From contig JAURVB010000788.1 in NCBI GenBank assembly GCA_033002965.1, positions 1-64,000 on the forward strand: a DNA stretch of 64,000 nt. The letters are read 5' to 3'. This stretch comes from Piper betle. Taxonomy: Eukaryota; Streptophyta; Magnoliopsida; Piperales; Piperaceae. This document shows positions 25,088 to 37,089 of the stretch, piece after piece; the stretch's first letter is position 1, and the number at the start of each line of letters is the position of its first letter. A model generated the notes under the pieces. It searched no databases, was not told the origin of the DNA, and saw only the letters and a program-made list of their open reading frames with translations. A program made the translations under genes and the position numbers.

Positions 25088-26408
25088 ATAATTATATTTC
25101 TTTATACAATAATATGGCTGTTCTGCTAGCATAATTCAATCAAATTCCAGTTTGTATCCATTTCTGTAACGTTTACAATAAGAAAATCTGAAAGAAAAAT
25201 CTAGATAAAGAATGAAAATCAGTGTTCTATAGTTTATAGTCCTACGTTCAGGTGCTCTATTGCATGCTAATGTCCCCTGAATGCTTGTATCTTTCTGTAC
25301 TCTGATTCATTGCTTTTAACCATAATAACAAGTCATGGGTCCATTGGGTGTTTACAAGAGCTTTGGCTTTGTCAATTGAAAGATGCTAGATTTACATTGT
25401 CATTTTCTTCAAGAAGTTCACTCTTTGTTAATAAGAAGAAAAAGACAGCAGAGAAGCCCTGGAACATGAACCAGAACCATACAAGATATGAGGAGGAATG
25501 AACTATAAAAATAATAGCCTGATAAATGGTATATGAAATACAATGGAGGACATAGAAACTGCAGCTGCAAAAATTATTCATGGCCACAATATGATACATT
25601 ACAAAACCAATAACTAACATAGAAGCTGGTGGCCACCTGGGTGAAAACAAGCACTGCAAATTGAGAAAGAACCTGTTATTGCCTACATGACATGACATGG
25701 ATTCATAATGCAATTAGAAGATGATCAATAAATTTGAGGATCAATGGGTTAACAGAATATGAAAATGAATCCAAATCGAGTTTTAGTGCCCATAGCTGGA
25801 GGTACAGTTTGAGAAATGCCCCAAGGGCCATGCTGAGCTCCAAGAGGACTAACCCTGCCCACATCACACAGTCACAGGAAGATTCTCTTCAGCGGGCTTG
25901 TGAAGAACAGAACAAAGAGCAACACAGGCAAGTCCAGCAGAGAAGGTTGCCCAAGTCAAGAATATATTGACCCTGTAAAAAATCTTCAAGATGAGTTTGC
26001 TTGGTATCATCACACTGGAGGTGAGGCGTGAGGATGAACTAATAATGGCTACTATAAGGATTGCAACTTTAAGCATGACCTTATCAATGAACTTCACTTT
26101 CTCTTCCTTTGGTTCTTTTATAACATCTTTCTTGTCTTAGGCCTCTTTGGTATCTTCCTGGTCGTGCTCTTCTTTTGCCTCCTTTGGCTTAGTCCCCTCC
26201 ATGTCGACAGGAGAGCTTGATGGCATGGGGGCTGAATTGTTGTTTTGTGATCCATAGTACCATAGCCATGAGGATATACACAATGAAAATGTTTTTTCTA
26301 CGATGCATTTCAGCTATATGAATGATGTTTATGAAAAGGTTAGAGCTGTTTGTACAATTCATATGAAGAATTCCAAATGTATGATTGTTTCTACCTTACC
26401 CACTCGCC

Positions 26409-26410
<2 letters not shown>
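25088..26410. other. Intergenic with an unrecognised minus-strand membrane-like frame
   Basis: On the minus strand, 25864-26097 encodes FIDKVMLKVAILIVAII and a second hydrophobic run (TWATFSAGLACVALC), preceded by a Lys/Glu-rich stretch with a stop. Further left, 25372-25713 on the same strand is also hydrophobic. This could be a decayed small membrane-protein gene. I do not recognise the family, and the pieces are in different frames. Confidence 0.3.

Positions 26411-26413
<3 letters not shown>

Positions 26414-26466
<53 letters not shown>
26414..26466. repeat. (TA)n microsatellite, about 53 bp
   Basis: An uninterrupted TA run at the left margin of the GC-rich block that follows. Confidence 0.98.
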
Positions 26467-26469
<3 letters not shown>

Positions 26470-28875
26470 GTCACGATTGCTTGGGTCGGGGCCAAAAATT
26501 TTTCTGCCCAAAGTTTAATCTGAGCTATCTGATTAGGATAAACCCAAACTCTTATTCCCCTAATGGTGAAAACGGCCATGCTGCCTTATAGACAGTGCGA
26601 CCAGATCTGTGGCCGCGGGCTAGACAGAGATGGCCAGACTAGGCTAGTGGTAGCTAGGTCCGGTCGGCCGCGAACAAAAATTTCTATTGCGGCCCAGCCT
26701 AGTGACGGGCCTGATTCAAGGACCAAAATTTTTCGCCCTAACCAGTCCGCGCGGCGTATTCTCGAACCGAGAACACCAGCCTAACACCAAGAATGCAGTC
26801 TTGAAGAGACTACGGAAGCCTGCACGCCAACACCAAACTCGTGTTCGGCCAACCTCAACACCCCCGAGGTTGCTGCCTTCAACCCTTCGCTCGATCACCC
26901 GTGTATTGGCACCGCACCAAACACCAACACAGCACTTCTGGCTACCGACACGCCTTGCCGATAGGCTGTTCCAGAAGTCAAACAGCACCCCACACAGCAC
27001 TGCCCGATCGCCCAGCCAGCAACACGCCCTGGGTTCGTGCCGTCTGCCCTTGCTCGTCTCAGCACCAGCCCACTCTACTGCGTGCCTTGTAAACCTCGAC
27101 CGCGACCTCGGATACAGAAGTTCCCTGCCTAAAACGACAGCCAACAAGCAAACCACAGATTACGGGAAAACACTTCCCAACCTTATATCATTCACCCGAT
27201 CATAAGGATTTTACAAGCACTCGAATTCTCCTCTCAAGCACTTGCTCGGCTCGTGGACAGCCCCCACAGCCTCGCCCAATGTACCCACAAATACAATGGC
27301 GCACCAGAATTACTCCCCGAGTAACTCTATCCCCGATTGCCAACACCAGCAATCTAACAACGCGTACCTGGATTCCAGCAAGCCGATGGAGTTCCAGCGC
27401 TCACCACGAACACCGGCTGCAGCAACTCCACGCTTCTTTCTCACCAGCCGCACCACGCTGTTTTCTCCTCAAGGAAGACGACTGGAATCTCAGGAACTCT
27501 CCTCCTCACCGGACTCGATTCCACTCTTGATTCAGTCCCACGTCTCTCCTTAATCTGGCCTCTCAATCTTTCGATCTCTCCTCAATCTCCTGATCTCCTG
27601 ATCTCCAGATCTCTCGAGCAACCAATCCGGACTCGATCTCTCCTGATCCACCGACCTCCAGAGACTCGATCCTCCTCCTCCGAGCGTCCTCCTCTCTGAG
27701 TTCCGACTCTGAACTCAAGAGTCTTCTCTTCGGATCTGGCCTGATTCCTCCTGAATCACACGCCCACTTTTTCAGCATAACCCCATGCATATATATGCAC
27801 CACGTCCTTCTGATTTCAGATAACACCGGATATTTGCCAGCATCTTTATCCACAAAGATCTGCAATCCCCACCGTATCCAGCAACCTAGCAGCACACCAC
27901 GTCCAGGTTCTTCCCAACGGCCTTGTGGTTATCTTCAGAAGTCTGTTGCAGCATCCACGTCTGGATATGGATCATATCTTCCACCAAGATACACCCCCAG
28001 CAACGTCCATGGATGTTTATCACAAACCGCCTTGGCTGCACCGCTGGTCATCCCGTCGCGCCCGCCGGCTCGACCCCAGCACCGTCCAGACATGGCTCAA
28101 CCTCCCGCAGCAATTCACCGACCAACTGCCAGCAATGGTCCACCAACATCGCCCTGAACCAGCACCACCGCTCGTGCATGCCCATGCACTGTCGCGTCCA
28201 CCAGCATCTGCCCGCTCGCGCGTCTGCGCGCACACCCGCGTGCGCCCGCTCGCGCGAACAGCAGCGCGCGCCATCGCGCGCTCGCGCGCGTCCGCGCACT
28301 CGCGCGCCCACGCCGCTCGCCGCGCGCTGCGCGCACGCGCTCGCGCACCAGCGCTTGCGCAGCAACGCGTCTGTCGCTCCTTGCGCGCACAGTAGCGCGC
28401 ACGACCCCGCGCTCGCCCGCTACAGTGCTCGGTACAGTTTTCCAGCACAGTTCCGCTATTTTGCTCGGTACTAGCGAATGCTCGGCACCCTATGCTGCGT
28501 ACTCGGCTCGGTAGCCTGCTCGGTCCACGGTTGCACCACAACCTCGATATGCCGACCCAAACACCGATCAGCAGCAACTTGAGGTTTCTTGACCTGGACT
28601 CGGCCACATGCTCGGTACACCAAATACCGACCCATGTGCCGACACCACTGCTGTAACTCGACGCCATGCTCGATCACACAGCAGCTCGTGCACCTCGGTT
28701 TGCAACCTGCAACTCAACACGGGTTAGCCTCCGTATGTTGTTTCCACCACTCGGATAGCCACCGCTACCCCATCATGGACGCGGGACACCTAGGGACAAC
28801 ACCCCAAACCCTAGTTCCCGGCACGTCCATGAATTACGTCTGTGACAGCTAGATTAGGCCAGTGGTAGCTAAATT
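26467..28875. repeat. Unclassified GC-rich block, probable transposon-derived segment
   Basis: Base composition switches abruptly from AT-rich to C-rich at about 26470 and back at about 28880. The interior contains many overlapping open frames on both strands, which is expected from high GC, and none has a family motif. Near the borders a 17-bp phrase is repeated in direct orientation: TAGGCTAGTGGTAGCTA (26640-26656) and TAGGCCAGTGGTAGCTA (28855-28871). Repeated words such as GATCTCC/TCTCC (27560-27660) and CTCGGTAC/GCTCGGTA (28430-28620) recur. I suspect a non-autonomous retroelement or LTR, but no TG...CA ends, primer site or pol remnant was found. Confidence 0.45.
28190..28425. repeat. CpG-dense CGCG-rich tract
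   Basis: About 235 bp consist largely of GCGCGC, CTCGCGCG and CGCGCAC words. Frames on both strands become Arg/Ala-rich low-complexity peptides, so it is not taken as coding. Alternating purine-pyrimidine GC sequence of this kind can adopt Z-DNA in vitro. Confidence 0.85.
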
Positions 28876-30940
28876 AAGCCTCACCTTTTAAGAAAAAAAG
28901 CTTTAAGCGTAGCCCACCAAAGGCTAGACTTGGCCGTCCCCCAACCAAATCTAGCTAGGGACAGCCTAAGTCCCGCCTGCTGCATCTGGTTGTGGTTGGC
29001 AGCCTACTGGCAAATAAGGGCTTATGTCCTAGAGATTTTATGGGTCGATATGGATGATGCAATAAATAAATGTTATAATGAAACTCAAAAACAAAAACCA
29101 TCAACTTTTCCTTTTTTCATCCAATATTACTCAATTAAATAATAGAACATGAATATGTTAAATTAAAACAAGAAAATTTGTTTTGGCGAAAACAATGCTC
29201 ACACGCATTAAAATAGTATCTTCAAGGGTATAATCCGGATCCATCAACACTTGGTATATATGGCTATCTCATTCTTGTCCTGCATTTGTTCCTCGTACCA
29301 GACAAAAGTAAACAAGAGATGTTTTGCATGACTTTTTAAGTCTTAGGTGCCAAACTACCAAACACATCATTCTCTAATTTCCCACCGCATACGCACACAT
29401 ATAGCCGATGTCAAAATACTCCATTAAATGCAAATTTTGATTGGCTTATTGTTTTTTGAATGATTTTAAGTTGGGACTTTGACTCTACACGATTCATGGT
29501 CATGTTTTAAAGACACGCACATAAAAAGACTATATTATTATACGCATAAAAGTTCCAAATATTATGTTGAAAAAAAAAGAAAAAACAAAATTCTAAATAT
29601 TTGTGTTGGAGAAAGGCCATCACTCGTGATGATTTAGATATTTCAGGTTCATATTTTGGCCATGGTTGTTGATCTTTGACTTGTGGCTGACAAAATCCAC
29701 CTATGATATTTACCTTTTTGTGATGAATCTGCAAAGTCAACCAGCTGAGCTCTCCCTACACTAATCAGGCCTCTGTTCCTGGTCAAGATGGTCGTTAAAT
29801 CCTTTCGTTCCCTCCCGACTGTTTGTGGTGTAGATGACAGGAAAAGACTGAAATTTATCTCTTGTTTTCAGAAGGCCAACTCCTCATGTTTATGCATCCC
29901 CTGCTTGTCATATGGTGAGGAATGACAAGAGTTTTGATAGCAAAGACGGGGAGTTCCGACGATAACAGGAGGACCCAAAAGCCCATTTTCTGTCCGAAGC
30001 CGACGAAGAGCTTCCTAGCTCGATCTGCCTTGGTATTGTTTGGACTAGGATTTGTGGATGCTGGGTGAGGTTCTCATGTTCATCTTTGTTCTTGTTATCC
30101 CCCGTGATGTTCTGCTCAAATTCATGCAATTTGAGATGGCTATGTTTGTGTACAGGTATAGTGGGGATTGGTCCCGAATCAGAGTAATCACTAGAGACAT
30201 TGAAGAGGTGTTGAACATATCCGCTTATCTAGTAGTGCCACTTTGCCTTTTCCTTGCTTTCACCATTTCTGATCTAGAAGCTGCCTCTGATGAGTGAAAC
30301 CTCTTCCAATGCCAAGTTTGTTGAGCCCAATTCTTGCAACCTGTCAAATTTTGCGGCAAAATTTTTCCTGTAAAAAATTTGCTTGAAGCAGTCCATTGTG
30401 AAGGGAAGGAAGATTTTATATGCCCATAATTCAGATTTATGTTGTGTTCCAACTTCCAATGTTCTGTTCTCAAACAGAGGAAGCCACATATTGGATCCAC
30501 CAAGTCACCATGTTTGGCTCTATTGATATTATGTTATGCAAATAGAGCAATTAAACCGTAATGATGTTAAAAGCAACTAAGAAGATAGGAATCTAACGAA
30601 GTCAAGTAATGTGCTTATTCATTGTCAGCTCAGAAATTAAAATCCCCTCAGAGTTCACAACGTTAGTGCTCTGTCTTAGAGATCAGGACAATTTTTATGT
30701 CACCTAAAAACTTGAATAGTTTTATTACGCATCCTAAAAGCTTAAAATGTTTTTTAAAAAAATATTTCGAAGATATAAAATTAGACTCCACAACCAACAA
30801 TTATCCATTGTAATATTTAAATGAATGCACTCTCAAATGAAAATGGGATGCAATTGGAAGAATCAGAAAATAAGTCCTACTAGCTAAATGAAATGATCTT
30901 GTATGAAAGAACAAATATCACATCCATTTATTTATCATTA
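28876..30940. other. Intergenic; unrecognised minus-strand frames at 29908-30503
   Basis: Overlapping minus-strand frames at 29908-30129, 30225-30503 and 30274-30489 have fairly ordinary amino-acid composition (for example LFENRTLEVGTQHKSELWAY). They could be exons of a decayed gene, but no family was recognised and no consistent splice chain found. The rest, downstream of CNGC2, shows nothing. Confidence 0.35.
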
Positions 30941-30946
30941 TCATGC

Positions 30947-33900
30947 TCATTCAAGGTGGTCATGTGGCCGGAGAGACAAGAACATGGCTGCATAATGGCG
31001 AAGCCGGCGATCATCATCGACGATTTCCACCGGCGGACCTGCCGGAGGTCGAGTTCTTTCCTTGTACCGGCGCCAGGCTAATTGTATGTTAACGGCTGCC
31101 CATGTCCTCCAATGGGAAGAGTAGAACCTTGCACTTTGCTTGATCCTTTCATTTGCAAACTTGTAGCGAAAGTGGTCAGTGATGTACCGGAGATCATTTG
31201 CATCCAGGCTGAATGCCTCCGTCGGTTCGACGCATACAAACGTCGCCGACGAAGCCGGAAGACGGTCGACGAACGGCCGGCGGAGGCACCAGGAGAAGAG
31301 CTCATCCCCTAGGAAGTTGCCAGGGCCAAGCATGCATGTTGCCACCTTGCCTTTGCTTAGGCTTTGGCTGCTCTTGAGGTGCCCCTTTACAATGAATACC
31401 ATTCTCTGTACTGGGTCCCCTTCTCTAATTATCTGCATCAAAGATCATTTTTCATTCATGTTCTCTTGTCTGGAATTGAAATTGGAACATCTAAGATGGA
31501 AAAAAGACTATGTTGATGATAAAAATGTTCGTACTTTTTCATCTTTGGTGAAGACAAGAGGCTTCACTCTATCACATATGTTGTCTAGGATAAGGTCATC
31601 CAAGCTGTGGAAAAATGGAACCTGCCAAGGAGCAAATTGAGAGGGTTTAATCAATGTTACAAACCATCAATTTATACTACTAGCAAAGCGTGTGCCTTAT
31701 CAGGCTAAACCACCAAAAATATAATTTTCATTTGGCAAAGGGATTTTCTCTCAAAAACACACTGGTTCATGCTCTATGTAACGTACTTTTGAGATATTTT
31801 TCTTCCATTTAGTTTTTAAGATTATTTTGTGGGCTATGCTTTACGCACTGTCGTGGACAAATATAGTCATGTTTTAAAAGAGAAGGCCCCGGGATTAAAC
31901 AGTGAGAACTTGATTGAAGACTGGGTAAACAAGAACCTGTTTGATTAGGTCAAGACAAAGGTGCCTGTTGATGTCACGGCGAAGGCCTTCCGGCAAGTTC
32001 TTGATCATCTCCATCTCGTCCTCCCCGCGCGTTGTTGCCCATCTCTGCCGCTCGTAGTGCCGCACTCGCTGCCGGAGCTTTGACGGGAGCTGTCTCCGCT
32101 TCATCCACCATTCCATGTCCCTGCACCTCAGCTGCATCTTCCTCCTTTTCATTGTTACTGCACTTAAAAACACCTGCAACATGGTTCCAAGATGTTACAC
32201 TAGTTAAGCAAAATCCTGATCATCATTTACATCTTAATCCGTCAATAATTTTGATATTTGAGCGAATGCTGCAAAATTGCCTAGAAACAAGGTGAAAAAT
32301 TTTTGCTCAAACCTCTCTTCTCTTCACAATTCTCGAAAAATAATTACCAAATAATGAAATAATGGCATAAATGATTCTCAATTCTCACAATTATTCTTTG
32401 CAATAACATAGATCGCCGTCATTAAAGGAAGATTATACCTGAATATTTCCGATTAAGAGAGTGAAAAGTAATAGACCACTAAGCACAATAATTATGCTGA
32501 ATATCACTTCCAGCCAGTTGCTGGTGGGCTCCAAATCATTCCCAAATGTGCTGCACACATTATATACAATTGACTTTAAGAACCAAAATAGTGTGTAATA
32601 GTTTAATCACAATGTATGTGTTTTGTTAAGATACATACTAAAGAATTTTTATGTCTAATAGTGCTACAGAAAATACAATGGTAAATCAATATGTTGGCGA
32701 GAGAATTAGGCTTTTCAAGGCATATAAATGTGCACCAACCTTAGGGTCATGAGGCCCCAAAAAATGGGGTAGAGGATTTTGACGACGATGGAATTGCTGG
32801 AGACGACGGGGAGTGCCCACTTGTAGATGCCATATCCGAAGGGCCCTCTGCCATTGAGGCACACCGGAATGTTGTCGTCGGCGATGGAGTTGTCGCCGGC
32901 GCACGAGTGGCCGGGGCCATCGACGGGGAGAGGGAAGCGGTAGCACACCTCCCGGGAACAGGAGAGTGAAACGAGGTTGCAAGTGTCATCCTTGTTGCAC
33001 TGCTGTATTATGCATGAGGCCACCCTTTGTATGGCCAGTACGTACCAACATCCCCCTGCCACCTGCAAACACAAACATCAAACAATATGAAAAGTATTCA
33101 CAATGAGGATCAAATGGGTTCATTCATATCACTTTTTTGTTGTTTTTAGAGTAGTGATATATGCAAGTATGAACACATGTTGATGTTGATGGTGAGAAAT
33201 AAATAGAAGATCAGACTGATGAGAGACGTCATACATGAGAAGCAATGAAGTAGGCAATGAGGTTGAGGGCGAATCCCCACCAAATGGTGCCAAAGATGTA
33301 GCCAGTGACCCTTTGCATTCGCCTCATGAGGTAGATGGAGTGGTAAACCTTTGGGACGAATTGGAATAAGAACATCAATAGCAGCATCGTCATTATCGGC
33401 TTGATCTCCTGTTCTCTTAGTAACTTCGGCACCATTAACCAGAACACCGTCTGTACTTCATCACCAAATATTTTTCATGCTCATGACCCTAAGCTTTAGT
33501 TCATCGTAAATGAGAACAGGTTCTAACATGTAAGGGTTAATAAATAATGCTAATCAATTATACATTTCAAGAAAGCATACCAATATGTCTAAAAATGATA
33601 CTAGAACGAGTTTTGAGACATTAGAAATTGTACGTAGATATATATATATTATCCTGATATAAATTCATATGGTCAAAAATATTTTATCTCATTTATCGAT
33701 AATTATTCACGATATATGTATCTTTATATGCTTGATAATAAGCACAAAGTATCGAGTGTTTTTAACATTTTTAATTTAGAAGAAGGGAAATAATGTGGTA
33801 AGCAAATTAAAATCGCGAGATCTGATTAAGGTGGAAAGTGTTATGGTAGGTATACTGCTAGTGGACAAACACCTAGTTCGTTTGCAAAATTTCTTCAAAA

Positions 33901-36900
33901 GCGTGATATTATTGTACAATACACCATGTTTGGCTCACTAGATCCAAATAGTGTATTAGAATGAAGAAATATGAGTCTGTTAGACATGATGAGGAATATA
34001 CTTAATAATTCCAAACTTCCTTATTTATTATAGAGGGAAGCCCTTAAAATTATAGTGTATAGATTAAATCAGGTTCATACTAAGGTTGTTTATAAAATAC
34101 CATGTGAGTTATTAAAAGATTGGAAATCAAGTTTGAAAAATATGCATGTTTGGGGTTGTCCTATTGAAGTTAGGGTTTATAACCCTCAAAAGAGGGAGTT
34201 GGACCTAATAACTATTAGTGTGTATTTCATTGGTTATGCCAAAGGTCCAAGGGAGATTTATTTTCTATCGAATGTCACCATAATTGTGGAATCAAAAAAT
34301 ACAAAATTACTTGAAAATAATGTGATTGATGAGAGATCAACATTGATTTTTGATGATGATCATACTGAAAGTAGTCCTAAATTAGGAAATATACTACTTA
34401 TTATTAGTGACGTACATTCTAATTGGGTGAATATTGAACAAATAGTCAATGGAGAGCTGCATCATGCTATAGATGCTTTAATAGAACAAGTTGTTCATGA
34501 TGAAAATCAATAACGTGAAGTTGTTGATCAGCCACCTCCATAAGAAAACGTTAATGGACAATTAAAGAGATCAACTAGAGTAAGAAAATTAATAACATCT
34601 ATTGATTTTGTTATTTACCTTAAGAAATTGACCCGAATATTAGAGAAAAAAATGATCATAATACGTTCTTCTAAACGATTGATAATAATAATTCAAAATT
34701 GTGATATGACGCAGTAAAAGATGAGATCAATTCTATGGCAAGTCTATGATCTTATCGAGTTGCTAAATGGGGTGAAGATTATTGGTGGTAATTGGAACAT
34801 GAAAGATTCATTACTTAACATTAAACAATGTAAGGCATGACTCGTTGCTAAAGAATTTACACAAAGAAAAGAATTGATTATCGATAGACTTTTTTACCCA
34901 TTTAAAGAAAGATTCTTTTCGTATTATCATGACATTAGTAGCTTATTTAAATTTTAAATTACATTAAATGAATGTAAAAATGGTTTCCCTCAAATAAGCA
35001 TTGATGGCTTATTAATAAAGTTTAAACCATATTGTAAACTTCTTAAAAGTATTTTGAATTATAATACATGAAAAGTAATACTTGACTAAAGAGAATTTAC
35101 CGTAATGATTCATGTATAACACTCTTATTTTGAAATATTAATGTTTTGGATAATATTTTATACGGTGATACATGTTCGGACTAAATGAGAAAATGCTAAA
35201 ATTTTTATTCAACTTTATATAGTCCTCACCATTTTTGATTTATATATTACTATCTGAATATACTTATTAGTGATATAATTAAAGATAGCTACCATGAGGT
35301 GATTAATCCTGTGTAAATTATTGATAGGAAAAGTTAAATATATAATATTTTTCTTAGGTTTTTAATCTGGGTAATTTTTTTAGCTCTATCTATCGTCACT
35401 TTGGAAGTGCAACACAATATATTTAAAGAGTGTCTGTTAAAATTATTACAACATAAGGTATGATTTTAGTTGGTGTAAATACCATATTTTGTATAAAATT
35501 TACAAAATCTTATCATATTTCTTATTGAACAATTTGCATAGAGTAATCAGGAAACATATCACGTTGCAATACCTAATGACTAATTAATAAATTAAATTAT
35601 GATTGCCCATCTATGGTAAAAAGACGACAAAGCCCCTCCATGACAATCAATATTGTTCCATCCCTTGTAAAAGACGACAATGTCCTTTGGTGGCAGTCAG
35701 TCAATGGTCAGACCCAATCAATCAACTCAGCTGCTAATGAACTACAAATTTTCATCAAATCCACGTGGAAAGTATAACATTTGTTCATCCCTCTCCATTG
35801 TCTTTGCTTAATCTTCTGTTCACTTGATCAATAGGTGAAGTAATTTCCCCTTCCCAAGCTCAAAATCAGAGATTAAATCATTCACCAATTGTACAAATAT
35901 TTTACATGTATCATTTTCATCAAAAATTTGAAAAAAATATATCTGTAATGACCAATAACATGGGCTTCACCTACATAAATTAACGCTATAATTTAACATC
36001 TATCTAATCTAATATGTATCGGCATTTAAATTTATATGTCTTTGACCAAATAAATAATAATAAAAATGTGTGTAATGAAATGTATGATACCTGATTATGG
36101 CGTAAGAAAGAACTAAGCCTATTAGAAGTAGTAACGAGGAATTAAGAAGAAGGAGAAGAAGATTATCTGGACCTGAGGGACGGGGAGGATGACGAAGGCG
36201 TCGAACCAGAAGCCCCTGACGGATCGGAGGTAGTGATCGGCGACGGTGTGGGCATCCCACACCAGCTTCCCGCACCCCACCACCAGCGACTCCCTGGACA
36301 CGTAGGCCAGCCGCAGCTGCAGCCACATGTGGCCGACGTGCACCGCGTCCGTCACCGTCCGCAGCACCGTCACCACCGCGGCCAGCCCCCCGTCCATGTA
36401 CAGACACGGCGCCCCACCCCGGCCGATGGACAGCGCGTAGAAGAAGAGCGGGTCGATGGCCAGGGCCAGGCCCCGGGCCAGCAGGAAGGTCCGGTTGAGG
36501 CGCTGCACCCGGGAGCTCCTCGGGTCGAGCACCCGGCCGAAGGGCCGGCGGCGGGCGACGGATGTGGCCCAGGCCGGGCGGACGAGGAGGTCGCCGCGGG
36601 AGGCGGGCTTGGGGAGGGGCCTTGGATCGGGAGGAGGGAGGAGCCGGCACCGGCGGACCAGTGCGGGGTGCGAGTGTGGTCGCAGGTGGTGGAGTGAAAC
36701 GCCGGCGCTACTACTTGGGTGCATGCGTAGCACTCGCTCGACGGCGACGAGGTGGTGGTGGTGCTACCGTCCCCGCCGCGCGCTGTTGCGGGCGTTGTCA
36801 ACAGTACTGTTATCGGAGGTGTCAGTGATCTCCGACGAAGCTCTCCTCAGCCAGTTGAGTAATCCAATCCACCTAATTAATTATCAATGAAGATATATAT

Positions 36901-37089
36901 TAATAGATGATATGCCAAATCAGAATTAGAAAAGAGCAGAGCAATATCAGTGTCGAAAATTTGAATTCAGGGTTGATTTAAACTAACTATTAACACATAT
37001 ATCTAAACAATGGAGGCTTGATCAGTTTTTGCAAGCAGAGTTAACAACCTGGTGGGGAAGGGGATGTGGAAGCTGGAGAAGAGTGGCAT
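30947..37089 (-). CDS. CNGC2: Cyclic-nucleotide-gated ion channel, CNGC2 type; two offsetting frame breaks in exon 2
   Basis: This is a plasma-membrane Ca2+-conducting channel gated by cyclic nucleotides and calmodulin; in Arabidopsis CNGC2 (DND1) acts in immunity and calcium signalling. Exons, leftward: 37049-37089, 36173-36872, 33235-33450, 32740-33062, 32439-32550, 31937-32173, 31535-31621, 30947-31432. They total 2202 nt (733 residues, the usual size) with all junctions GT-AG and in phase. The short first exon gives MPLFSSFHIPFPTR, joined to WIGLLNWLRR. Then come CYACTQ...FHSTTCDH, VLDPRS, the six-helix channel (LAYVSRESLVVGCGKLVWD; GYIFGTIWWGFALNLIAYF; ILYPIFWGLMTLS), the pore FGND, the KMQLRCRDMEWWMKRRQLP linker, the nucleotide-binding fold (exons 6-8), the IQ motif (VNIQLAWRRYKER) and the family C-terminus RPHDHLE. 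In exon 2 the CYACTQ...GSSLLPIQ part is read in another frame than its two sides, so one base is extra near 36765-36785 and one missing near 36605-36625. Uncorrected, the frame meets TAG at about 36765. Confidence 0.93.
33820..35110 (+). mobile_element. Copia retrotransposon remnant in CNGC2 intron 2 (antisense to the gene)
   Basis: Inside the 2.7-kb intron (33451-36172) the plus strand reads copia integrase pieces: GRYTASGQTPSSFAKFLQ (33850-33905), SLLDMMRN...NSKLPYLLWREALKI (33975-34060), then an open stretch to 34513 with HVWGCPIEVRVYNPQKREL and YFIGYAKG. Reverse transcriptase debris follows (DAVKDEINSMASL near 34705, later stop-riddled fragments to about 35100). Many stops and frameshifts show it is dead. 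LTR ends were not identified. The insertion is opposite to CNGC2 transcription, which is the orientation generally better tolerated in plant introns. Confidence 0.85.

Noticed and set aside
26303..26591. Small frames rich in alternating Tyr-Ile
   Set aside because: This is a translation of the TA microsatellite.
28020..28667. A 215-residue minus-strand frame and its plus-strand partners
   Set aside because: Low-complexity Arg/Ala/Cys sequence generated by CGCG repeats. No start context, domain or splice structure.
36233..36890. Plus-strand frames opposite CNGC2 exon 2
   Set aside because: They are antisense shadows of a GC-rich coding exon. The minus strand carries the conserved channel motifs.
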